A program made the position numbers and the translations under genes. Under the pieces are notes generated by a model. That model searched no databases, was not told where the DNA came from, and worked only from the letters and a program-made list of their open reading frames with translations. Positions 1 to 10,204 of a DNA stretch of 64,000 nucleotides are shown here, in pieces (within the stretch, counting starts at the first letter, position 1; every line of letters begins with the position of its first letter). The stretch lies in the NCBI RefSeq assembly GCF_905171765.1, contig NC_053392.1, positions 444,878,837-444,942,836 of the forward strand. The letters are read 5' to 3'. This stretch comes from Bufo bufo (lineage: Eukaryota; Chordata; Amphibia; Anura; Bufonidae).

Positions 1-1224
1 CCCTTCTACAAACACACTGCACACTGGCATTGACAATTTACAATGGTAATAAATCAGCTATTGCAGTAAAATGCATTTGCTATAACTGCATGATATCTTG
101 AAATAATACAATGCATTAACTACCATGGGTATACTAATGAAGCTATTGCAGTAAAATACGTTCACTAACATGGGTATTCCAATTCAGTTATTGCAGTAAA
201 ATGTATTTGCTCTAACTGCACAGTATCGTGCAGTAATATAATACGTTACTGAAATGCTCTGAAATGCCTAAATACAAAAGGTAGATAAATTGAAGAAACA
301 TTTTTTGGGGAAAAAGGGGGCAATTGCTTAATGTTTGCAGCAGAATGTAGGCTATTGATTCTGGAGGTGTTGACAGTAAGCCTATCAACTGTAGAAACTT
401 CAGGTTTTTACAAAATAAAACTGTATGGTTGTGCATTTACAGAAAAAATTAAGTTTTTGCAGAATTTGCCAGCAGCTGTATGGACCACAAACACACAACT
501 CTGAGTAACTAGTTCCTCACTCTCTATGCTTTCCCTGCCTCACTCTTTATGCTTTTCCTGATAAAACCCTAAATCTATCCAATTATATCACTCTATTCTT
601 ACTTTACTCTGCCTATCATAGTTATGTTGCTAGCTTATGTCTACATTTGGCACATGCTTTCAGATTGTTAGCTGTGCACAGAATGGCATTTCTTCCTTCT
701 GAGCAAAAGGACCTGTCAGAATCCTGCTCTCTTATCTAGTTATCAGGCTATTTGTCAGCCTCTGAGCCAATCAGGGCAAGCTCATCCATCCCAGTGTTAT
801 GTGGTTCTTCATCTTCATCCTACTTCATGTTTTCCATGCCAATTGTAACAACTGGTGCCATTTATGAATCGTTTGGCAGATTTTTGTGAAATTCCTATTG
901 AATCTGATTAGTTTAGAATTGATTTGCTCATCTCTAGTCTGTGTCAGAGTTGCCATATATTGAAGTAGTGGACTCTGTTGGCATAGGCTGAAAAGCTGTG
1001 TCATACCTTTAGCAAGCTCTTGTGGCAGGAGTGGTGGTAGCAGACATGATTTGATCACTGCTGGTGTGGGGCTCTGTATCTCCCATGTGATATTTTTTCT
1101 CCACAGTGCTAGCTGTTACTGCATTGGACTCAAATTGGCAATTTTTGTTTCTAATGAACTGTTTAAAATAGCTGTCTTAAAAAAATTATGAAAATTGTGT
1201 TCAAGTTCCACCTTGTCCACAACA
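1..1224. other. Gene-free, degenerate repeat sequence
   Basis: No convincing gene. Between about 57 and 215 a short motif (TTGCAGTAAAATG plus variants) recurs three times as an imperfect repeat. Read on the minus strand from about 948, the sequence TAGAGATGAGCAAATC resembles the start of frog hAT-like elements (compare TAGGGATGAGCGAACCC at 57571), so 600-948 may be a decayed hAT terminus. Around 1080-1140 the plus strand weakly resembles a hAT BED-finger region (similar to about 18690). These are inferences from short similarities. Confidence 0.3.
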
Positions 1225-1622
1225 AAAAAATAATAATAATTGACAAATCATCTGACTAAAGGAGAGAGTCAAAAAGGGCCACCCCATAAATGCACATCCA
1301 ACCATAAAGGATATAAAAATGTATATAAAGTTTATTGGACACAACAACACACACGCATTAAAAAATTGTATACAACATAGAACAAAGTGCGGTATGCAAT
1401 AAAATATATGAAACCGACACACACATGTCCACTGAATTATCACATATAGATGTATGCGTTATCAACCAGCATATAAAGCAATACAATAAGTCACATATAG
1501 CAAATGTAAGGTGAGGTAAGACCACTAAAATTGAGGATACAGATAGACCAGCATAAGGTTAAATATCAAGAGCCAAACCTACATAACCAGCTGGTGCAGT
1601 GGACCTGGAAAAATGACAAGCG

Positions 1623-1662
1623 CCCAACGCGTGTCGCCGGAGCAATCCGGCTTCCTCAGGGG
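1623..1662 (-). ncRNA. Degenerate hammerhead-ribozyme-like motif, left arm of copy 1
   Basis: Read on the minus strand: CCC, then CTGAGGA, an extra A, a five-pair stem GCCGG/CCGGC, GACAC, GCGTT and GGG. This matches the hammerhead layout (CUGAUGA, stem II, GAAA, tiny stem III, cleavage-site UH, stem I) but has two core changes (CUGAGGA for CUGAUGA, GACA for GAAA) and one inserted A. It is probably inactive. The family relation is seen by comparison with the better motif at 20099-20144. Confidence 0.4.
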
Positions 1663-3361
1663 TAAAGGACTGTGTGTTGGGGCGTCAGTTAATATAGGGT
1701 GTTAGATGAGGTATAATTACATTCACCTGTGCAGCAGGAACTGTGGCCAGTGTGTGTACATCTCAAACTCCAGTCAGAGCCGGAAACCGGAAGTGTGGGT
1801 CACATGATCGGCTGGTGGAACGCATTGTGGAACGCATATGCGCTCCACCAGCCAAAACACAGTCACATAACAGATGGGGACACAGTGGGCACAGACAGTT
1901 AAACTATAAGACAAAACAAAGTAAAATGAGGCTACTTATAGCCACAGAGGCGATGCCAGGCAAGCTGGTGAGTGAGCAGAGCGATATTTCCAAACCGGAT
2001 GTGAGTAATCACATGACCGGAAGTGAGGTGCCGCTGTGGAATGCATGGTGGAACGCACAGTGCGCTCCACTGTGAATAGTGGAGCGCACGATGCGCCCAG
2101 CACACGCACAGAGGCACGGCAGCATACTGAGGGGGACCAAGGAGGATAAGGGTGGTCTGGTGGTAATAATAGGAGGCAGAACAGAACATTTTCTGGGGCA
2201 GGCAGTGTTGTACACAGTCAAACAAAGGCATATACATGATATATCACAGTGGTAGAATAGATGCATATAAATATAACCACTAATACATGTATAGATGATA
2301 ATCATGATGAATCCACTATAATGATATAATAATAAATACATGGCAATGAACACACTGATGGAAAATAGAGCATGTATATTGTATACACAATTCATGCATA
2401 CAATATATAGAGAGGACATGGACATAAATTATATACAACACAATAAATGCACATGGAGGCATATATATACATATGTATCTGGGATACCTGTGTATTGGGA
2501 GTATTGACAGCACCATGAATTGAGGTGTTTGGTCAGGTATCCCAGATACATATGTATATATATGCCTCCATGTGCATTTATTGTGTTGTATATAATTTAT
2601 GTCCATGTCCTCTCTATATATTGTATGCATGAATTGTGTATACAATATACATGCTCTATTTTCCATCAGTGTGTTCATTGCCATGTATTTATTATTATAT
2701 CATTATAGTGGATTCATCATGATTATCATCTATACATGTATTAGTGGTTATATTTATATGCATCTATTCTACCACTGTGATATATCATGTATATGCCTTT
2801 GTTTGACTGTGTACAACACTGCCTGCCCCAGAAAATGTTCTGTTCTGCCTCCTATTATTACCACCAGACCACCCTTATCCTCCTTGGTCCCCCTCAGTAT
2901 GCTGCCGTGCCTCTGTGCGTGTGCTGGGCGCATCGTGCGCTCCACTATTCACAGTGGAGCGCACTGTGCGTTCCACCATGCGTTCCACAGCGGCACCTCA
3001 CTTCCGGTCATGTGATTACTCACATCCGGTTTGGAAATATCGCTCTGCTCACTCACCAGCTTGCCTGGCATCGCCTCTGTGGCTATAAATAGCCTCATTT
3101 TACTTCGTTTTGTCTTATAGTTTAACTGTCTGTGCCCACTGTGTCCCCATCTGTTATGTGGCTGTGTTTTGGCTGGTGGAGCGCATATGCGTTCCACCAT
3201 GCGTTCCACCAGCCGATCATGTGACCCACACTTCCGGTTTCCGGCTCTGACTGGAGTTTGAGATGTACACACACTGGCCACAGTTCCTGCTGCACAGGTG
3301 AATGTAATTATACCTCATCTAACACCCTATATTAACTGACGCCCCAACACACAGTCCTTTA

Positions 3362-3393
3362 CCCCTGAGGAAGCTCCGGCGACACGCGTTGGG
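3362..3393 (+). ncRNA. Hammerhead-like motif with stem II deleted, right arm of copy 1
   Basis: Mirror copy of the motif at 1623-1662, lacking 8 bases so that the five-pair stem cannot form. The flanking CCC...GGG stem I and the GCGTT segment remain. Certainly decayed. Confidence 0.35.
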
Positions 3394-3841
3394 CGCTTGT
3401 CATTTTTCCAGGTCCACTGCACCAGCTGGTTATGTAGGTTTGGCTCTTGATATTTAACCTTATGCTGGTCTATCTGTATCCTCAATTTTAGTGGTCTTAC
3501 CTCACCTTACATTTGCTATATGTGACTTATTGTATTGCTTTATATGCTGGTTGATAACGCATACATCTATATGTGATAATTCAGTGGACATGTGTGTGTC
3601 GGTTTCATATATTTTATTGCATACCGCACTTTGTTCTATGTTGTATACAATTTTTTAATGCGTGTGTGTTGTTGTGTCCAATAAACTTTATATACATTTT
3701 TATATCCTTTATGGTTGGATGTGCATTTATGGGGTGGCCCTTTTTGACTCTCTCCTTGGGTCAGATGATTTGTCATATGTAGTTTTTCCACCCTTTGCAC
3801 TCCTTTAAGTATTTGTTGTGCCCCCTGTCTCTTTAAATTCC

Positions 3842-4139
3842 AAAAAATAATAATAATTAACTCAGCTCATCCTGTTGTTCGCGCAGCCGACATCTTCTTC
3901 TTTCTTCTTCTTTCAGGACCTGCCAAAGGACCTTTGATGACGTAATCGCGCTCACCACGTGGAATCTGAAATCTTCTATCTTCATTCAGCAGGACCTGCG
4001 CTGACGTCACCACGCTTACCACGTGGTGAGCGTGATTACATCATCAAAGGTCCTTTGGCAGGTCCTGAAAGAAGAAGAAAGAAGAAGATGCCGACGGTGC
4101 AAACAACAGGATGAGATGAGTTAATTATTATTATTTTTT
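3842..4139. mobile_element. Palindromic MITE, about 300 bp
   Basis: Long terminal inverted repeats of about 120 bp (3842-3962 against 4019-4139) run from the A/T-rich AATAATAATAATT ends through a TCTTCTTTCTTC block to CCACGTGG. The centre (about 3963-4018) is unpaired. No coding capacity. The palindromic element to the left appears to have inserted into this MITE's left end, because its duplicated target is the MITE's own terminal A/TAA run. Superfamily not determined. Confidence 0.7.
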
Positions 4140-4245
4140 TAACCCCTAAAGCCACATTTTAGTAAGCATTCTGTATTAAGAATGCTATTATTTTCCCTTA
4201 TAACCATGTTATAAGGGAAAATAATAAAATATACAGAACACCTAA
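4140..4245. repeat. Short repeat with two hairpins
   Basis: Contains AGCATTCT/AGAATGCT (about 4165-4186), followed by a perfect 18-bp hairpin (4187-4204 with 4208-4225, 3-nt loop). No gene. It looks like a fragment of a dispersed repeat into or beside which hAT-1 inserted. Confidence 0.5.
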
Positions 4246-4445
4246 CTAGAGTTGAGCGGACACCTGGATGTTCGGGTTCGACGGGTTCGGCCGAACTTCA
4301 CAAAAAAGTTCGAGTTCGGGACCCGAACTTGACCCCGAACCCGAACCCTATTGAAGTCAATGGGGACCCGAACTTTTGAGCACTAGAATGGCTGTAAAAA
4401 TGTCATGGAAAGGGCTAGAAGGCTGAAAATGGCATCAACATGTGG

Positions 4446-4890
4446 TTAAGAGCATGGCAAGTGCTCTGCAAACAAAGGTGCATAGGGAAATGACTTTAAA
4501 TAACATAAAATACATAAAAATAAAAAATAATAATCTTGATCTAGGAGGACGAGGTCCATATGGAGTAGGAGATTGAGGAGGCGGTGGATGTGGCGGTGGA
4601 GGAGGAGGAGGTAGCCTACACTGCTTTTTGGCTTTAAATTTATTTTATTTTTTTTTAAATTAGGGTACACCCCAAAACATTGGAAAATATAACCTGTGAT
4701 AACCCCCTCTAGTCGTGCTAAACACACGTTCAGACAATGCACTGGCTGCTGGGCAGGCCAGCACCTCCAAGGGGTAAAGGGCAAGCTCAGGCCATGTGCC
4801 CAATTTGGAGACCCAGAAGTTGCAGGGGCTGACCCCTGTCAGTTAGTTCGTGTAGGCGTGTGCACACTTAATGCCCCACCATGTCGCACG
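4446..4890 (-). pseudogene. Duplicated hAT C-terminal (hATC) remnant
   Basis: This stretch repeats, in the same orientation, the hATC end and adjoining trailer found at 6380-6890. It includes the segment for ALxPLEVLACPAAS and the CCCAATTTGGAGACCCAGAAGTTG block. Frameshifts (for instance near 4712) destroy reading. hAT-1 therefore has a direct duplication of its 3' end flanking the 18S-like and tandem-repeat trailer. It could be a remnant of another copy of the family that recombined with hAT-1. Confidence 0.7.
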
Positions 4891-5040
4891 TCCCCGTGAT
4901 GTTCACGATCCAATTTGATATCTGCTCTATCAACTTTCAATGTTATTTTATGAGCCTACCATGGTAATCATGGGTGGCAGGGAATCAGGGTTCCACGCCG
5001 TAGAGGGAGCATAAGAAAGAGAGACCACATCCAAGGGAGG
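4883..5040 (+). pseudogene. 18S rRNA-derived fragment 1 inside hAT-1
   Basis: The plus strand follows eukaryotic 18S rRNA across a well-known conserved stretch of the 5' domain. Blocks in the right order are TCGCACG, TATCAACTTTC, GCCTACCATGGT, GGGAATCAGGGTTC, GAGAGGGAGC, and ACCACATCCAAGG followed by AGG. Matching ends where 18S would go on into GCAGCAGGCGCG. It is antisense to the hAT-1 transposase. It is too diverged and short to be functional rRNA. Confidence 0.85.
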
Positions 5041-5894
5041 ATTAATTTTTTCAAATTTAAAATTAGAAAGCGTAAAAGTGGGACAACTTTTTAAAGTTTA
5101 AGCATTGAATGAAAGGATATGGCGCGCATCAATTAATGAAGAATTTATTACATTTTATTCCCTGTCAACTATGCAGAGCAGGGGTTTCTATCTGGCCAAA
5201 TTTGAAAAATGTCACCTGACAATGTAATTGACGATTTTTTAAAATTTTTGTTCCTGTCACCTATGTAGAGGTGCCAGAGTGACATCCACCATCCATTTGG
5301 ATATCTTCTCTATCAACTTCCGATGTTCTTTTCTGAGCCTACCATGTTGATCACAGTTATCGGTGAATCAGGGGTCCATGCCAGAGAGGGAGCGTGAGAA
5401 AAAGAGACCAAATTTAAGGGAGATAAATTTATAAAAGTTTTTTGGGATCGAGCGGAAATATGGGAAAAGTTACTGAGGCGCAAATGTAGGACAAATTACA
5501 GAAGCGCAAATGTGGGCCAGAAGAGTAAAGCAGAAATGTGGGACACATTATTAAAGTGCAAATGTGGGCCAAAAGAGTAAAGCGGAAATGTGGGACACAT
5601 TATTGAAGCGCAAATGTGGTACATCTTGTTAAAGTTTAAGCATTGAATGAAAGAAGGTGGCGCACATCAATTAAATAAGAATTTATGAAATCATATTCCC
5701 TGTCACCTATGCAGAGCAGGGGTTTATTCACGTCTAAAATTGTAAAATGTCAACCCAAGAATGTAACATAAAAATTACAGAAATGTATTAACCTGTCTAC
5801 TTGGTAGAGCAGGGGTCTATGACAGAAAACAATTGTTTATTGTCACCCGAAAAATGTAAAAGAAAAATTATGGAAATTTATTAAGCTGTCAACT
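5041..5894. repeat. hAT-1 trailer, diverged tandem repeats
   Basis: A/T-rich non-coding sequence with recurring blocks: AAGTTTAAGCATTGAATGAAAG (near 5091 and 5633), CCTGTCA(A/C)CTATGCAGAGCAGGGGTTT (near 5160 and 5698), and GCAAATGTGG(G/T)CCA/ACA repeats of about 30 bp at 5470-5620. The second 18S-like fragment lies inside. No gene. Confidence 0.6.
5281..5421 (+). pseudogene. 18S rRNA-derived fragment 2 inside hAT-1
   Basis: Second, more diverged copy of the same 18S segment: CCATTTGGATATCTTCTC, TATCAACTTCCGATG, GCCTACCATGTTGATCAC, GGTGAATCAGG, AGAGAGGGAGCGTGAGAAA. About 240 bp of hAT trailer separates it from fragment 1, so the two belong to a tandem repeat unit of roughly 390 bp. It may continue in weaker form further right, but I cannot follow it. 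Confidence 0.75.
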
Positions 5895-5976
5895 TAAAAA
5901 TTTTTGTCCATATAAAAATTTGGATGTAATATACCCCTATATTACATCCAAATTTTTATATGGACAAAAATTTTTA
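5895..5976. repeat. Perfect 39-bp hairpin with CCCC loop
   Basis: Arms 5895-5933 and 5938-5976 are exact reverse complements around a four-base loop. The sequence is A/T-rich (TAAAAATTTTTGTCCATAT...). It lies within the hAT-1 trailer and codes for nothing. Confidence 0.9.
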
Positions 5977-6350
5977 TATTTTTCTTTTACCGGTCTACTA
6001 GGTATAGCAGTGGTACATCACACCCAAAAATTTTGGAATTTCACCTGAAAATGTAACTGACAAATTATTATTATTTTTTTACCGGTCTACTAGGTATAGC
6101 AGTGGTAAGTCACACCCAAAAATTGTTGAATTTATACTGAAAATGTATTTGACAAATTATTATTATTTTATTACCGGTCTAATAGGTATAGCAGTGGTAC
6201 TTCACACCCAAAAATTGGTGAATTTCACCAGAAAATGTAACTGACAATTTATTTATTTTTTTTTTTTTTTACTGGTCTAATAGGTATAGCAGTGGTACAT
6301 AACACCCAAAAATTGCTGAATTTCACCCGAAAATGTAACTGACAAAGTAG
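5977..6350. repeat. Tandem repeat, about 95-bp unit, four copies
   Basis: Units begin TTACCGGTCTA(C/A)TAGGTATAGCAGTGGTA and end in a T-rich run (near 5986, 6080, 6172, 6270). Earlier, weaker units at 5770-5880 share AGCAGGGGTCTATGACA. Part of the hAT-1 trailer. Confidence 0.8.
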
Positions 6351-6509
6351 TGAAATGACATAAAATCAAATACGTACAAATAAATAAATAATAATTTGAA
6401 TTATGAGGTGGAGTTCTCTATGGAGTAGAAGTTTGAGGAGGCAGTGTAAGTAGCTGTGTAGGTGGAATCGGCGGTGGAGGAGGACAAGTTAGCCAACACT
6501 GGTTTTTGG

Positions 6510-8595
6510 TTTTAATTAAATTTTTTTAAATTTGGGTACACTCCAAAAGAGTGTGAAATTTCCAAAATACAAGAATGAGCAATTGCACTGTAGTATAACG
6601 ATGGCTGGTTAAGGCTGGTATACATGTCTGCACAAGGTACGGACAAGTCCTGTGGGATCCATGCCTGGTTCATTTTAATGAACGTGACCTTGTCCACATT
6701 GGCTGTGGACAGGCGGCTGTACTTGTCTGTGATAACGCCCCCTGCCGTGCTAACGTTCAGATAATACACTGGCTGCAGGGCAGGACAGCACCTCCAAGGC
6801 ATAAAGGGCAAGCTCAGGCCATGTGCCCAATTTGGAGACCCAGAAGTTGAAGGGGGCAGACCCGTCAGTCAGTACGTGTAGGCGTGTGCACACATACTGC
6901 TCCACCATGTTGGTGAAATACTGCCTCTTGCTAAGACGCTCCATATCAGCTGGTGGTGCTGGTTGTTGTGGCATGCTGACAAAGCTTTTCCACATTTCGG
7001 CCATGCTAACCCTGCCTTCTGAGGTGCTGGCGGTGCCCCAGCTGCGTTGGCGGCCTCTTACTCCTCCTCTGCCTTCACCTTGTGCTTCCACTGTGCCCCC
7101 TCTGTCAGGTGGGAATGCCACCAGCAGCGCGTCTACCAGTGTGCACTTGTACTCGCGCATCTTACGATCACGCGCCAGTGAGGGAATAAAGGACGGTACG
7201 TTGTCCTTGTAACGGGGATCCAGCAGGGTGGCCACCCAGTAATCAGCACAAGTTAGAATGTGGGCAATTCGTCAGTCGTTGTGGAGACACTGAAGCATGG
7301 AATCACTCATGTGTGCCAGGCTGCTTAGAGGCAACGAAAAGCTGTCCTCTGTGGGAGGTGTATCGTCTGTGTCCTCTGTATCCCCCCAGCCACGCACCAG
7401 TGATGGCCATGAGCTTGTCAGGGTGCCACCCTGCTGTAAACAAGGTTCCTCCTCCTCATCTCCTCCTCCTCGTCATCCTCCAGAACTGTGCCTTGGCTGG
7501 ACAATTGTGTACCTGTGGGTACAGGAACCCACCCTCAGAGCCACTTGTGAATGACTGGCCGAAAACCCTACGAAATGATCCCGCTTTCTCCTCCTCCTCC
7601 TGTGCCTCATCCTCTTCCATCATCGCCAGCAGTGTTTTTTCAAGGAGGCATAGAAGTGGGATAGTAACACTGAGAACGGCGCTAACACTGGCCATGTTGG
7701 TAGAGTACTCGAAACAGCGCAACAAGGAACACAGGTCTCGCATGGAGGCCCAGTCATTGGTGGTGAAGTAGTGCTGTTCCGCAGAGCGACTCACCCGTGC
7801 ATGCTGCAGCTGAAACTTCACTATCGCCTGCTGCTGCTCGCACAGTCTGGCCAGCATGTGCAAGGTGGAGTTCCACCTTGTGGGCACGTCGCATATGAGG
7901 CAGTGAGCGGGAAGGCTGAAGTTACGCTACAGCGCTGACAGGCGAGCAGCAGCAGGGTGAGAATGCCGAAAGCGCGCACAGATGGCCCGCACTTTATGCA
8001 ACAGCTCTGACATATCGGGGTAATTTTTAAGGAATCTCTGCACCACCAAATTCAGCACATGTGCCAGGCAAGGGATATGCGTCAAACCGGCTAGTCCCAG
8101 AGCTGCTATGAGATTTCGCCCATTATCGTACACTAACAGGCCGGGTTTGAGGCTCACTGGCACCAACCACTCATCGGTCTGTTGTTCAAGGCCCGTCCAC
8201 AGCTCCTGCACGGTGTGGGGTTTGTCCCCCAAACAGATACGTTTTAAAACTGCTTGCTGTCGTTTACCCCTGGCTGTGCTGAAGTTGGTGGTGAAGGTAT
8301 TACGCTGACCGGATGAGGAGCCGATGGAGGATGAGGAAGCGGAGTAGGAGGAGGAAGCAACAGGAGGCAAACTGAAGCGCCCTGCAATCCTCGGTGGTGG
8401 AAGGACATGCCTCAGGCCCAGCCGCCACTGCATTTACCCAGTGTGCTGTTAAGGAGATATAACGTCCCTGACCGTGCTTACTGGTCCACGTATCCGTAGT
8501 GAGGTGCACCTTGCCACAGATGGCGTTGCGCAGTGCACACCTGATTTTGTTCCCCACTTGGTTGTGCAGGGAAGGGATGGCTCGTCAGGAAAAGT
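6510..8595 (-). pseudogene. hAT-1 transposase, catalytic and hATC region (broken)
   Basis: Part of a hAT-superfamily (ZBED-type) cut-and-paste transposase, read right to left. Recognisable pieces are the catalytic TTDTWTSKHGQGRYISLTAHWV segment (8433-8557), DNGRNLIAALGLAGLTHIPCLAHVLNLVV (7927-8200), DVPTRWNSTLHMLARL (near 7880), an acidic spacer, YWVATLLDPRYKDNVP (near 7210) and the hATC end with CPAASVLSER and STAGGVITDK (6700-6800). Several frameshifts separate these pieces, so no functional protein is made. The equivalent region of hAT-4 is nearly open, which confirms the identification. Its 5' part lies beyond the insertion at 8596-10663, from 10664 on. Confidence 0.9.
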
Positions 8596-8677
8596 CCAAA
8601 ATACACCTGACCCAAGAGAGAGTCACAAGAACCCCCCTATGCATGCACATCCGACAATAGCCAAGTAATAAAATATA

Positions 8678-9711
8678 CACTCACCTAAAGAATTATTAGG
8701 AACACCTGTTCTATTTCTCATTAATGCAATTATCTAGTCAACCAATCACATGGCAGTTGCTTCAATGCATTTAGAGGTGTGGTCCTGGTCAAGACAATCT
8801 CCTGAACTCCAAACTGAATGTCAGAATTGGAAAGAAAGGTGATTTAAGCAATTTTGAGTGTGGCATGGTTGTTGGTGCCAGACGGGCTGGTCTGAGTATT
8901 TCACAATCTGCTCAGTTACTAGGATTTTCACGCACAACCATTTCTAGGGTTTACAAAGAATGGTGTGAAAAGGGAAAAACATCCAGTATGCGGCAGTCCT
9001 GTGGGCAAAAATGCCTTGTGGATGCTAGAGGTCAGAGGAGAATGGGCCGACTGATTCAAGCTGATAGAGGAGCAACGTTGACTGAAATAACCACTCGTTA
9101 CAACCGAGGTATGCAGCAAAGCATTTGTGAAGCCACAACATGCACAACCTTGAGGCAGATGGGCTACAACAGCAGAAGACCCCACCGGGTACCACTCATC
9201 TTTACTACAAATAGGAAAAAGAGGCTACAATTTGCACGAGCAGTTGAAGACTGGAAAAATGTTGCCTGGTCTGATGAGTCTCGATTTCTGTTGAGACATT
9301 CAAATGGTAGAGTCCGAATTTGGCGTAAACAGAATGAGAACATGTATCCATCCTCTGATGGCTACTTCCAGCAGGATAATGCACCATGTTACAAAGCTCG
9401 AATCATTTCAAATTGGTTTCTTGAACATGACAATGAGTTCACTGTACTAAAATGGCCCCCACAGTCACCAGATCTCAACCCAATAGAGCATCTTTGGGAT
9501 GTGGTGGAACGGGAGCTTCGTGCCCTGGATGTGCATCCCTCAAATCTCCATCAACTGCAAGATGCTATCCTATCAATATGGGCCAACATTTCTAAAGAAT
9601 GCTATCAGCACCTTGTTGAATCAATGCCACGTAGAATTAAGGCAGTTCTGAAAGCAAAAGGGGGTCCAACACGTATTAGTATGGTGTTCCTAATAATTCT
9701 TTAGGTGAGTC
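8678..9711 (+). mobile_element. Tc1/mariner element, internally deleted (1.03 kb)
   Basis: Terminal repeats CACTCACCTAAAGAATTATTAGGAACACC and its complement at the other end, flanked by TA. It interrupts the left arm of palindromic element copy 2: the AAATATAAAGTTTATTG sequence resumes after it. Full-length relatives are about 1.2 kb or more, and the shortfall lies inside the transposase gene. Confidence 0.92.
8865..9704 (+). CDS. Tc1 transposase, in-frame internal deletion (279 aa)
   Basis: DD34E-type Tc1 transposase that would bind its own terminal repeats and cut and paste the element. An N-terminal helix-turn-helix (SISQSAQLLGFSRTTISRVYKEW) and a second HTH region are visible. Catalytic residues are D in WSDESRF, D in FQQDNAPC and E in SPDLNPIEHLW, the last two 34 residues apart. 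The first two aspartates are only 33 residues apart, where the family has roughly 90, so about 55 residues of the catalytic core are missing after RIWRKQNENM. The start at 8865 is simply the first ATG of the open frame. The family's usual N-terminus lies slightly upstream, where the frame is broken. The product is probably inactive as a transposase but could still bind DNA. Confidence 0.85.
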   Translation: MVVGARRAGLSISQSAQLLGFSRTTISRVYKEWCEKGKTSSMRQSCGQKCLVDARGQRRMGRLIQADRGATLTEITTRYNRGMQQSICEATTCTTLRQMGYNSRRPHRVPLIFTTNRKKRLQFARAVEDWKNVAWSDESRFLLRHSNGRVRIWRKQNENMYPSSDGYFQQDNAPCYKARIISNWFLEHDNEFTVLKWPPQSPDLNPIEHLWDVVERELRALDVHPSNLHQLQDAILSIWANISKECYQHLVESMPRRIKAVLKAKGGPTRISMVFLIIL

Positions 9712-10164
9712 TATAAAGTTTATTGAACACACTAACAAACACACATTTTTAAAAAAACGGCCCTCTACTTCCGGTCACATGCTCCCCTTCACTTCCGGTC
9801 CGCGATTCCCATAGAGGCACTTTTATTACCTATATTTCTCAGTCTTTGGAGCACTACTTGTGCAATCAATGCATGTGATCTATATCCCACATGCGCCCTT
9901 TAGATGCCCCCTATATTTATTCATTTATTTATGCAGGCCGCACTTTATGGCAGCTATTTGTGCTGTTGGAACGCATATTGCGGTCCACCCTCGCTTCCTA
10001 CCTCCGGTCATGTGATCCCCCCATTTCCGGTTTTCGTTCATGCTGCTCGTTTCATGATATGCTGCTGCGCTCCCACACCTCCATCTCACAGGTGAATTGT
10101 ATCATGCCTTATTGATTTATTTTATTTCTTGTATATATGTGACACACTGACATTGGGCTCATTA

Positions 10165-10204
10165 CCCTTGAGGAAGCCGGACTGCACCGGCGATACGCGT
10201 TGGG
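10165..10204 (+). ncRNA. Degenerate hammerhead-like motif in copy 2
   Basis: CCC, TTGAGGA, A, stem GCCGG-ACTGCA-CCGGC, GATAC, GCGTT, GGG. Same layout as 1623-1662 with further core changes (UUGAGGA; GAUA). Stem I (CCC/GGG) and stem II are intact, but the catalytic core is not. Confidence 0.35.

Larger units (their letters stand above)
1241..3775. repeat. Near-perfect inverted repeat, arms about 1.25 kb, 43-bp spacer
   Basis: The left arm is 1241-2490, the spacer 2491-2533 and the right arm 2534-3775. The two arms match base for base over long stretches. The inner ends pair at CAGGTATCCCAGATAC and the outer ends at TGACAAATCATCTGAC. The main length difference is an 8-bp deletion in the right arm (near 3373) that removes part of the small stem in the hammerhead-like motif. 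The low divergence implies recent formation or gene conversion between arms. Confidence 0.93.
1242..3841 (+). mobile_element. Palindromic non-autonomous element, copy 1 (Penelope-like suspected)
   Basis: A 2.6 kb element that is almost entirely an inverted repeat. It is flanked by a 17-bp direct repeat of A6(TAA)3TT at 1225-1241 and 3842-3858, which I read as a target-site duplication, although it is low-complexity. The right side extends about 65 bp past the end of the left arm. Copy 2 (8596-10663) has the same asymmetry. Both arms contain a hammerhead-ribozyme-like motif and an AATAAA-containing AATAAACTTTATATA block. No transposase or reverse transcriptase is encoded. All open frames here are mirror images in the two arms and I reject them as genes. 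Target duplications of variable length (17 and 8 bp) argue for retroposition rather than cut-and-paste. Assignment to Penelope-like elements is inference. Confidence 0.6.

Noticed and set aside
1623..1662. An active hammerhead in the large palindromes
   Set aside because: Core positions are changed (CUGAGGA, GACA or GAUA), and one arm has lost stem II. Kept only as related, decayed motifs.
1743..3281. Frames of 101-138 residues repeated on opposite strands
   Set aside because: Mirror frames of the 1.25-kb palindrome, without domain similarity.
4883..5040. A functional 18S rRNA gene fragment or rDNA unit
   Set aside because: Only about 160 bases match, with many changes in universally conserved positions, and the flanks are transposon trailer.
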